Assembly (NCBI RefSeq): GCF_000716535.1
Contig: NZ_JNWV01000037.1
Span: 257,530 to 321,529 of the forward strand
Origin: Streptomyces flaveolus
Lineage (GTDB): Bacteria > Actinomycetota > Actinomycetes > Streptomycetales > Streptomycetaceae
DNA: 64,000 nucleotides
Direction: 5' to 3'
This document shows positions 1 through 6,049 of this stretch, in pieces. How positions within the stretch are numbered: the stretch's first letter is position 1; each line of letters begins with the position of its first letter. Position numbers and translations under genes: made by a program. Below the pieces are notes generated by a model. The model ran no database searches and was not told the DNA's origin. It saw only the letters and a list, made by a program, of their open reading frames with translations.

Positions 1-1
1 G

Positions 2-583
2 GCCGGTGTCGCCATCGCCAAGATGCTGATCGAGGCCGGCATCGGGGACGTGGCGGTGGCCGACCGCAAGGGCGTCGTGTCGGCCGACCGGGCGGACCTG
101 ACCCCGGTCAAGCGCGAGGTGGCCGGCTTCACGAACAAGGCCGGCCTCACCGGCTCGCTGGAGGACGCCCTCGCGGGCGCCGACGTCTTCATCGGCGTCT
201 CCGGCGGTACGGTCCCCGAGAAGGCCGTCGCCTCCATGGCCAAGGGCGCCTTCGTCTTCGCGATGGCCAACCCGAACCCCGAGGTGCACCCGGACGTCGC
301 GCACAAGTACGCCGCGGTCGTCGCCACCGGGCGCTCGGACTTCCCGAACCAGATCAACAACGTGCTGGCCTTCCCCGGGATCTTCGCGGGCGCCCTCCAG
401 GTGCGGGCCACGCGGATCACCGAGGGGATGAAGATCGCCGCCGCCGAGGCGCTGGCCGCCGTGGTCGGTGACGATCTTGCCGCCGACTACGTGATCCCGT
501 CCCCGTTCGACGAGCGGGTCGCCCCCGCGGTCACGGCGGCGGTCGCCGCTGCCGCGCGGGCCGAGGGCGTCGCTCGTCGGTGA
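2..583 (+). CDS. NAD(P)-dependent malic enzyme, C-terminal part (5' truncated by window)
   Basis: Oxidative decarboxylation of malate to pyruvate in the cytoplasm, linking the TCA cycle to pyruvate. The open frame enters from the window edge, so the N-terminal malic domain and the start are missing. The visible part is the NAD-binding C-terminal domain. Its signatures include GVSGGTVPEKAVASMAKGAF, the FAMANPNPE strand and the GRSDFPNQINNVLAFPG block that closes bacterial malic enzymes. The gene ends in TGA followed by a GC-rich terminator hairpin. NAD versus NADP preference cannot be judged from this fragment. Confidence 0.93.
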   Translation, partial: AGVAIAKMLIEAGIGDVAVADRKGVVSADRADLTPVKREVAGFTNKAGLTGSLEDALAGADVFIGVSGGTVPEKAVASMAKGAFVFAMANPNPEVHPDVAHKYAAVVATGRSDFPNQINNVLAFPGIFAGALQVRATRITEGMKIAAAEALAAVVGDDLAADYVIPSPFDERVAPAVTAAVAAAARAEGVARR

Positions 584-606
584 CATCGCGCTGAGCCGCG
601 CTGAAC

Positions 607-637
607 GGCCCCGTCCGTCAGGGCGGGGCCATGTTCC
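607..637 (+). terminator. Intrinsic terminator after malic enzyme gene
   Basis: GGCCCCGTCC and GGGCGGGGCC form a 10-bp stem (one G-U pair) around a GTCA loop, followed by a short T-rich tract (TTCCTTT). It lies 24 bases after the malic enzyme stop. Confidence 0.7.
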
Positions 638-788
638 TTTCCCGCCCGCCCGCTCGTATCCGGCGCCGAGAGGGTGCCCTGAGGGCGCTTGTGCCGGGCT
701 GCGCCGCAAGGGTGCCCTTCTGCAAGAGGGCATGTGTCACAGGGCCGCATGGTTCCGTCGGCTGATCAGCCCACCTATCGTCGGCAGC

Positions 789-1754
789 ATGTTCGCTGTC
801 TACGCCGCCCGAATCGACCGCGACCAGCCGCTCCGCGGCCTCGAGTTGGGGGAGCGTCCGGCTCCCGAGGCCCGTCCCGGCTGGAGCACCGTCACGGTGC
901 GGGCCGCTTCCCTCAATCACCATGACCTCTGGTCCCTGCGGGGCGTCGGCCTCCCCGAGGACCGGCTGCCCATGATCCTCGGCTGCGACGCCGCCGGCGT
1001 CGACGCGGACGGCAACGAGGTCGTCCTGCACTCCGTCATCGGCCAGACCGGCCACGGCGTCGGCCCCGACGAGCCGCGCTCCATCCTCACCGAGCGGTAC
1101 CAGGGCACCTTCGCCGAGCAGGTCGCCGTGCCGACCTGGAACATCCTGCCCAAGCCGAAGGAGCTGTCCTTCGCCGAGGCGGCCTGTCTGCCGACCGCCT
1201 GGCTGACGGCGTACCGGATGCTGTTCACCAACGCCGGGGTACGACCCGGTGACTCCGTCCTCGTGCAGGGCGCGGGCGGCGGTGTCGCCACGGCCGCGAT
1301 CGTCCTCGGCAAGGCCGCCGGGCTGCGGGTCTTCGCCACCAGCCGGGACGAGGCCAAGCGAAAGCGGGCCCTGGAGCTGGGCGCGGTGGAGGCCGTGGAG
1401 CCCGGGGCGCGGCTGCCGCAGCGGGTGGACGCCGTCATCGAGACCGTGGGCGCCGCCACCTGGTCCCACTCCGTGAAGTCGCTGCGGCCCGGCGGGACGC
1501 TCGTCATCTCCGGTGCCACCAGCGGGGACCGGCCCTCGCACGCCGAGCTGACCCGGATCTTCTTCCTGGAACTGAAGGTGGTCGGCTCCACCATGGGCAC
1601 CAAGGACGAGCTGGAGGACCTGCTCGCCTTCTGCGCCGCGACGGGGGTACGGCCCGTCATCGACGAGGAGCTGCCGCTGGACCGGGCCCGTGAGGGCTTC
1701 GAACGGCTGGCGTCCGGGGAGCAGTTCGGGAAGATCGTGCTGACCAACTCCTGA
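789..1754 (+). CDS. Zinc-binding-type alcohol dehydrogenase / quinone oxidoreductase (MDR family)
   Basis: A 321-aa NAD(P)H-dependent medium-chain reductase of the quinone oxidoreductase branch. The N-terminal GroES-like half carries ASLNHHDLWSLRGVG and ILGCDAAGVD. The Rossmann half has the nucleotide-binding motif GAGGGVATAA. The structural-zinc cysteine cluster of true alcohol dehydrogenases is absent, which favours a zinc-independent oxidoreductase; the substrate is unknown. The ATG at 789 is chosen because the longer in-frame extension from 732 has no family similarity, although no good Shine-Dalgarno precedes it. A strong terminator follows, so it is probably transcribed alone. Confidence 0.88.
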   Translation: MFAVYAARIDRDQPLRGLELGERPAPEARPGWSTVTVRAASLNHHDLWSLRGVGLPEDRLPMILGCDAAGVDADGNEVVLHSVIGQTGHGVGPDEPRSILTERYQGTFAEQVAVPTWNILPKPKELSFAEAACLPTAWLTAYRMLFTNAGVRPGDSVLVQGAGGGVATAAIVLGKAAGLRVFATSRDEAKRKRALELGAVEAVEPGARLPQRVDAVIETVGAATWSHSVKSLRPGGTLVISGATSGDRPSHAELTRIFFLELKVVGSTMGTKDELEDLLAFCAATGVRPVIDEELPLDRAREGFERLASGEQFGKIVLTNS

Positions 1755-1787
1755 GGCTCGGTGGGTCGTCGGGCTGAGAGATCGAGA

Positions 1788-1815
1788 GGCGGGTCCGGTG
1801 TCGGGCCCGCCTTTT
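1788..1815 (+). terminator. Intrinsic terminator after the oxidoreductase gene
   Basis: A 9-bp stem GGCGGGTCC / GGGCCCGCC (one G-U pair) with a GGTGTC loop, followed directly by TTTT. It also insulates the promoter of the next gene. Confidence 0.8.
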
Positions 1816-1828
1816 CCACGGCTCGTTT

Positions 1829-1871
1829 GTCAACCAGGGTTGACGGTTGAGTGGTGTCAACCTACATTGAC
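1829..1871 (+). promoter_or_regulatory. Doubled operator GTCAA-N6-TTGAC overlapping a promoter
   Basis: Two 16-bp inverted repeats of the form GTCAA-N6-TTGAC stand at 1829-1844 and 1856-1871, 27 bp apart. A third, interlocking pair (GGTTGA 1845-1850, TCAACC 1857-1862) lies between them. A -35 box TTGACG (1840-1845) and a -10 box TACATT (1863-1868) with a 17-bp spacer fall inside the operators. The start codon at 1875 begins six bases after the -10 box, so the transcript is probably leaderless. The obvious candidate ligand is the HTH protein encoded directly downstream, which would make this an autoregulated promoter. Confidence 0.65.
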
Positions 1872-1874
1872 AGC

Positions 1875-2084
1875 ATGAGTGAGGCAACCGATCTCGCCGA
1901 GCGTGCCGGTGACCGTGATCCGCGGGTCGGACTGCGGGCCGTGGCCGCGCTGCGCCGGCTGCTGGAGCAGCTGGAGGCGGTGCAGGTGCGCAGTGCGCGC
2001 AATCAGGGCTGGTCGTGGCAGGAGATCGCCGCGGAGCTGGGTGTCAGCAGGCAGGCCGTGCACAAGAAGTACGGGAGGCATTGA
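1875..2084 (+). CDS. Small helix-turn-helix DNA-binding protein
   Basis: A 69-aa protein that is almost entirely one helical domain. The C-terminal half reads QGWSWQEIAAELGVSRQAVHKKYG, a classic HTH with GVSRQAVHKK as recognition helix. The ATG at 1875 is preferred because it lies at the predicted transcription start of a strong promoter. The stop overlaps the next start by one base (TGATG), so the protein is translationally coupled to the Clp-N protein. Expected role: repressor of its own operon. In family terms, small HTH proteins paired with a Clp N-domain protein recur in streptomycetes; the target beyond its own promoter is not evident. Confidence 0.85.
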   Translation: MSEATDLAERAGDRDPRVGLRAVAALRRLLEQLEAVQVRSARNQGWSWQEIAAELGVSRQAVHKKYGRH

Positions 2085-2674
2085 TGTTCGAGCGGTTCAC
2101 CAAGGACGCCCGGGCGGTGGTCGAGGGGGCGTTCGTGTACGCCGAGGACGGCGGGGCGCGGTCCGTGGACGCCGAGCATCTGCTGCTCGCGCTCCTCGAC
2201 CGCGAGGGCAGCCGGGCGTCCTTCGCGCTGTCCGCCCTGGGGCTCGCGGAGCCGGAGGCGCGGGAGCGGGTACGGCGCGACGTGGGGGAGGCCCGGCGGC
2301 GGGCCGGGCTGACCCGGGCCGATGCGGATGCCCTGGCCGGGCTGGGGATCGATGTGTCGGAGATCGTGGCGCGGGTGGAGGAGGCGCACGGCGTCGGAGC
2401 GATGTCCGGTGACCGTGGGCGGGGTGGAGGTGGGGGCCGGCCGGGGCGGTCGTCGGTCGGGCGTCGGCCCGGCTTCGGTCGAGGGGCCAAGGGGGTGCTG
2501 GAGCGGGCGTTGCGGGTTGCCGTGGCTCGGCGTGACCGGGGTATCGGGGATGAGCATCTGCTGTTGGCGCTCACCGTGCTGCCGGGGGTGGCGGGGGAGG
2601 TGCTGGCGGATCACGGGGTGACGTTCGAGGGGGTGTCGCGCGTGTGCCCGCCGGCTCGGTCGGCTGGAGGGTGA
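2084..2674 (+). CDS. Clp N-terminal domain-only protein
   Basis: A 196-aa protein with two Clp-N repeats and no AAA+ modules. Repeat 1 starts MFERFTKDARAVVEGA and includes VDAEHLLLALLDREGS. Repeat 2 follows a Gly/Arg-rich linker and contains GVLERALRVAV and IGDEHLLLALTVLPG. The start repeats the MFERFT opening of full-length ClpC. Without ATPase domains it cannot unfold substrates; known free Clp-N proteins could act as adaptors, decoys or ligand binders, which is inference here. It is coupled to the upstream HTH gene. The last residues run into tandem repeat DNA, so the C-terminus may have been altered by repeat expansion. Confidence 0.85.
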   Translation: MFERFTKDARAVVEGAFVYAEDGGARSVDAEHLLLALLDREGSRASFALSALGLAEPEARERVRRDVGEARRRAGLTRADADALAGLGIDVSEIVARVEEAHGVGAMSGDRGRGGGGGRPGRSSVGRRPGFGRGAKGVLERALRVAVARRDRGIGDEHLLLALTVLPGVAGEVLADHGVTFEGVSRVCPPARSAGG

Positions 2675-3041
2675 GCGGGGGGCGCCCGCCCGATTCGGTC
2701 GGCTGGGAGGTGGGCGCCCGGGGGCTCCGCCCGGACCCCGGGTGTTTGCCCGCCCGCCCGCCCGACTCGGTCGGCTGTGGGGTGGGCGCCCGGGGGCTTC
2801 GCCCCGGACCCCGGGTGTTTGCCCGCCCGCCCACCCGATTCGGTCGGCCGGGAGGTGGGCGCCCAGGGGCTCCGTCCCGGACCCGGATGTGCGCCCGCGC
2901 CTCCACCCGACTCGGTCGGCTGGGGAGGCGGTGTCCCGGGGCGGTCGGCTCGTGCGGCCGGGAGGTGGGCGTCCCCGGGGCGGTCGGCTCCGTCGGCTGG
3001 GAGGTGGGCGTTCAGGGCGGCCGGCTCGGCCGGCCGGGGTG
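2655..3041. repeat. GC-rich tandem repeat block, about 72-bp units
   Basis: Three near-identical units start with GAYTCGGTCGGCYG at 2692, 2764 and 2837 (72, 73 and 72 bp). A decayed array of shorter copies of CGGTCGGCT plus GGGAGGTGGGCG follows. Each full unit contains GGGGGCTYCGCCCCGGACCCC, a hairpin-forming motif I know as common in Streptomyces intergenic DNA. The block sits between convergent genes and touches the stop codons of both. Confidence 0.85.
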
Positions 3042-4076
3042 TCAGGGTTTGGGGGTGTGGAGGAGGGCCGCGATGTGGGCCGCCGCCGTGGAGAGGTGGT
3101 GGCGGGCCTCGCGGAGTTGCGTGGGGGTGACCCCGTGGTCGCGGGCCGCGTCGCGGATGTCGTCGCGGAAGCGGTCCAGGAGGCGGTCCAGGTCGCGGGC
3201 CGGGTCGCCGGTGGCGTCCTCGTGGGCCCAGGACGGTTCGTAGTCGGCGGGGAAGTCCTCCCGGGGAGAGGTGTGGTGCGGTTCTTCGGTGGGGCGGGCG
3301 AAGGTCCAGTCCCTGCCGAAGTCCTTGCCGAAGTCCTTTCCGAAGTCCCCGAGCTCCTTGGCCAGTTCCGTCAGGCCCTCGCGGACGCCGGTCGGCCAGT
3401 CGCCGCGCGTGAAGTGGTCCTGGACACGGTCCTGGACGCGGCGGGCGATGCGCTGCATCTCCTCCTGCGCCTGGGCCCGTGCGCGTGCCTGTGCCTCCTG
3501 GGCCTGGCGGCGGGCCCGCTGGGCCTCCTCGCGGGCCCGGCGGCTCTCGTCCTTGGCGCGCCGCGCCTGCTCCTTCCACTCCTGCTTGACCCGGCGCATC
3601 TCCTCCTTGGCGGTCTTCCAGGCCTCCTTCTCGCTCATGTCGCCGTACTCCCCGAAGGCGTACTCGGCCCCGGATGCCTTCGGGCCACGGCGGGCCTCGG
3701 AGGCGGCGGCGCGCACCTCGCGGCGCAGGTCGCCGGCCGCGCCGCGGACGTCGGCCCTTATCTCGGCGGCCAGTTCCGCGACCGACTCGCGGATCTCCAG
3801 CTCCAGGTCGGCCAGCTCGCCGCTGCGGTCGGCGAGTTCGGCGCGGCCCGCGTCCGTGATGGCGTACACCTTGCGGCCGCCCTCGGTGGTGTGCCGGACC
3901 AGGCCCTCCGCCTCCAGCTTGGCCAGCCGGGGGTACACCGTGCCCGCCGAGGGGGCGTAGAGACCCTGGAAGCGCTCCTCGAGAAGCCTGATCACCTCGT
4001 AGCCGTGGCGCGGGGCCTCGTCGAGCAGCTTGAGCAGGTACAGGCGGAGGCGGCCGTGGGCGAAGACGGGAGGCAT
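3042..4076 (-). CDS. PadR-family transcriptional regulator with long coiled-coil C-terminus
   Basis: A 344-aa repressor-type regulator. Residues 1-80 form the PadR winged helix (LYLLKLLDEAPRHGYEVIRL; GTVYPRLAKLEAEGLV). A long charged helical region follows, with the heptad-like Ala/Arg/Glu/Gln stretch around residues 165-240, then an acidic tail. PadR proteins are usually near 110-190 aa, so about half of this one is an extension, probably for oligomerisation or ligand sensing. The ATG lies one base after the stop of the DUF4097 gene on the same strand, so the two form an operon. The palindromes ahead of that operon are likely its operators. Confidence 0.88.
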   Translation of the reverse strand: MPPVFAHGRLRLYLLKLLDEAPRHGYEVIRLLEERFQGLYAPSAGTVYPRLAKLEAEGLVRHTTEGGRKVYAITDAGRAELADRSGELADLELEIRESVAELAAEIRADVRGAAGDLRREVRAAASEARRGPKASGAEYAFGEYGDMSEKEAWKTAKEEMRRVKQEWKEQARRAKDESRRAREEAQRARRQAQEAQARARAQAQEEMQRIARRVQDRVQDHFTRGDWPTGVREGLTELAKELGDFGKDFGKDFGRDWTFARPTEEPHHTSPREDFPADYEPSWAHEDATGDPARDLDRLLDRFRDDIRDAARDHGVTPTQLREARHHLSTAAAHIAALLHTPKP

Positions 4077-4077
4077 G

Positions 4078-5052
4078 TCAGAGCACCTTCTTGTCGGTCG
4101 TGCCGTCGGCCGGGTCGCCGGTGGAAGCGGTGGCATCGGTGGCGTCCCCGGTGGCGTCCTGGCCGGAGACGGAATTGTCTCCCGGGGCGGCGGGGGCGTG
4201 GTCGGCCGGGTGGGGCTTGGTGTCCCAGGGGGTGCTCTCGTCGTCGTCCCTGGGTGGGCGGCGCAGCAGGGCGATCGAGCCGGAGACCGTGGTGGCGCGC
4301 AGCTTGCCGGTGCCGGCGCCCAGGCGGCCGGTGATCTTGTGCGCGCCCCACTGGCCGTGCACCCGCAGGCCGTCGAAGGCGTTGGAGATCTTGCCGCTCG
4401 CGGTGTTCGCCTCCACCTCGGCGTCGGCCGGGTGCGGCAGGCGGATGGCGATCTCACCGGAGACGCTGGTGAGGCCGACGTCCGTCGGGCCGTCCGGGTC
4501 CAGGTCGACGATCATGGAGCCGCTGACGGTGTCGGCGCGCACGGAGGGGCCGGAGCCCTCGACCACGGTCAGGTCGCCCGAGACCGAGTGGTACCGCAGG
4601 TCGCCGGTGACCGCCTGGGCATCCAGGTTCCCGGAGACGGTGTCGGCGCGGACCGGGCCCGAGACGCCGACCAGGGTGGTGTCGCCGGTCACTCCCTTGA
4701 TCACCGCGGGGCCGCGGACGCCGGAGACGACCGCGGCGGCGCCGACCACGCCCACTTCCACGCGCGTGTCGGCGGGGACCGCGAGGGAGACGACGGCGCT
4801 GCGGCGCCAGCCCTTCCGGTCGAGCCACTTGAGGAAGCCCTTCCAGGGCAGGTCCTCGTAGGCCACCGTGAGGGTGGTGCCGTTCTGGGTGACGATCAGG
4901 GGCGGGCCTTCCAGCTCCGAGACCTCCAGGCGTGCCGAGCCCTCGTCCGTGCCCACCACGTTCACCGTGCCGTTGACGATGCGGACCTGGAGGTCGCGCA
5001 CGGGGGAGTCGAAGGTCAGCTTCTGGGGTTCGGTGACGGACCACTCGGACAT
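4078..5052 (-). CDS. DUF4097-family beta-strand repeat protein
   Basis: A 324-aa protein beginning MSEWSVTEPQKLTFDSPV. The central region is a ladder of short beta strands typical of DUF4097 (repeats such as VSGDLTVVEGSG, VSGSMIVDLD, TVSGSIALL), which folds as a right-handed beta-helix or adhesin-like domain. No signal peptide or membrane helix is visible, so it appears cytoplasmic. The C-terminal 60 residues are Asp/Pro/Thr-rich and disordered. It is the first gene of the operon with the PadR regulator. The function of the family is unknown; co-regulation with PadR suggests a stress or envelope response. Confidence 0.85.
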   Translation of the reverse strand: MSEWSVTEPQKLTFDSPVRDLQVRIVNGTVNVVGTDEGSARLEVSELEGPPLIVTQNGTTLTVAYEDLPWKGFLKWLDRKGWRRSAVVSLAVPADTRVEVGVVGAAAVVSGVRGPAVIKGVTGDTTLVGVSGPVRADTVSGNLDAQAVTGDLRYHSVSGDLTVVEGSGPSVRADTVSGSMIVDLDPDGPTDVGLTSVSGEIAIRLPHPADAEVEANTASGKISNAFDGLRVHGQWGAHKITGRLGAGTGKLRATTVSGSIALLRRPPRDDDESTPWDTKPHPADHAPAAPGDNSVSGQDATGDATDATASTGDPADGTTDKKVL

Positions 5053-5077
5053 GGGGCCTCCTCGGCCGGGCGGGGCA

Positions 5078-5142
5078 CGTGTCGCGACACGCCATATCGC
5101 GTTCTCTGAGATTCACGATATATCGTGCCTGCGGGAAGTCAA
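5078..5142 (-). promoter_or_regulatory. Promoter and two palindromic operators of the DUF4097-padR operon
   Basis: On the minus strand a -35 box TTGACT (5137-5142), a 16-bp spacer and a -10 box TATCGT (5115-5120) precede the DUF4097 start at 5052. The -10 box lies inside a perfect 14-bp palindrome, CACGATATATCGTG (5114-5127). A second perfect palindrome, CGTGTCGCGACACG (5078-5091), lies 36 bp away centre to centre. Binding at the first would block RNA polymerase directly. PadR regulators often bind ATAT/CGAT-type palindromes, so autoregulation is the simplest reading. Confidence 0.6.
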
Positions 5143-5359
5143 GGCGCTCTTTCGGGGGTCGCTGCGGCGGGGGCCGGCCCGGGGGCCGGGCGGGGGGCCG
5201 GGCGGGTCCCGGTCACGGCCCGGCTGGGCCCGGCCCCTGCCTGGCCGCCCCTGGGCCCGGCCCCTGCCGGCCGCGCCCGGGCCCGCCCAGGCGGCGGCAT
5301 AGGCTGGTGGGAGTTGTTGTCAGGCCGATGGCCGATGTACCTGCTGGAGATGGGCACCG
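5143..5359. other. Gene-free GC-rich spacer upstream of the 59-aa ORF
   Basis: Nearly pure G/C sequence with short repeats (GGGCCGGGCGGG; the block CTGGGCCCGGCCCCTGCC occurs twice around 5226-5270). No promoter is recognised except for less GC-rich sequence after 5300. No coding frame is convincing. Confidence 0.5.
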
Positions 5360-5539
5360 ATGTACTTCACCGACCGCGGTATCGAGGAGTTGGAGAAGCG
5401 GCGTGGCGAGGAAGAGGTCACCTTCGAGTGGCTGGCGGAACAGCTGCGTACGTTCGTGGACCTGAACCCGGACTTCGAGGTGCCCGTGGAGCGGCTGGCC
5501 ACCTGGCTCGCGCGGCTCGACGACGAGGAGGACGAGTAG
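5360..5539 (+). CDS. DUF6104-type small conserved protein (59 aa)
   Basis: This short gene reads MYFTDRGIEELEKRRGEEEV at the N-terminus and ends DDEEDE. It is preceded by GGAGA eleven bases before the ATG. It is very acidic, contains one predicted helix-turn arrangement and matches a small protein I recognise as conserved throughout Streptomyces (DUF6104). Function is unknown. It precedes the protease/ATPase block but a 99-bp gap separates them, so joint transcription is uncertain. Confidence 0.8.
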   Translation: MYFTDRGIEELEKRRGEEEVTFEWLAEQLRTFVDLNPDFEVPVERLATWLARLDDEEDE

Positions 5540-5638
5540 GGGCGATCATCGGCCGATCCATCGCCGGCACCCCTCTTCCCCTCCCCCTCTCCGTCCCCGG
5601 GAGTTAGCCTTCTCCTTCCATCGGCGAACGGGGGCGTC

Positions 5639-6049
5639 ATGGCTGGAGGAATCGAACGCGTGCGCCTGGACGACGGAACCGTCGTCTGGGCCAGGATCAG
5701 CGCCGCCGACCAGGAGGAGCTGGACGAGGGCGGCTACTGGGACACCGGGCTCGGCGACCGGGTCATCGACATGGCGGGGGGACTGGCCGGCACGGTCGGT
5801 GGCGTCGTGCGCTCCCTGCGCGCCGGTCTGGACACGCCGGCCCCCGTCGAGGTCTCCGTCAGCTTCGGTATCGAACTGACGGCGCAGTCCGGCAAGATCG
5901 TCAGCGCCATCGCCGAGGGCGGCGGCACCTCCTCCCTCACCGTGTCCCTGACCTGGACCGAACCGGCCGCGGCGGCGGGCGGCACGGACCCGGCGACGGC
6001 GGGCGGCGCGGTCGTACCGTCGCAGTCCCCGGCCCCCGGCGCCGTATGA
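5639..6049 (+). CDS. Trypsin-co-occurring domain protein (CU044_2847 type)
   Basis: A 136-aa protein starting MAGGIERVRLDDGTVVWARI. The core reads VEVSVSFGIELTAQSGKIVS then SSLTVSLTW. This beta-rich pattern is typical of the trypsin-co-occurring domain 1 (CU044_2847) family, found next to trypsin-like proteases in actinobacterial conflict loci. There is no signal peptide. Its stop overlaps the next ATG (ATGA), so it is translated with the protease. It could be a substrate, an inhibitor or a sensor partner of that protease; the sequence alone does not decide. The C-terminal 30 residues are Ala/Gly/Pro-rich. Confidence 0.8.
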   Translation: MAGGIERVRLDDGTVVWARISAADQEELDEGGYWDTGLGDRVIDMAGGLAGTVGGVVRSLRAGLDTPAPVEVSVSFGIELTAQSGKIVSAIAEGGGTSSLTVSLTWTEPAAAAGGTDPATAGGAVVPSQSPAPGAV

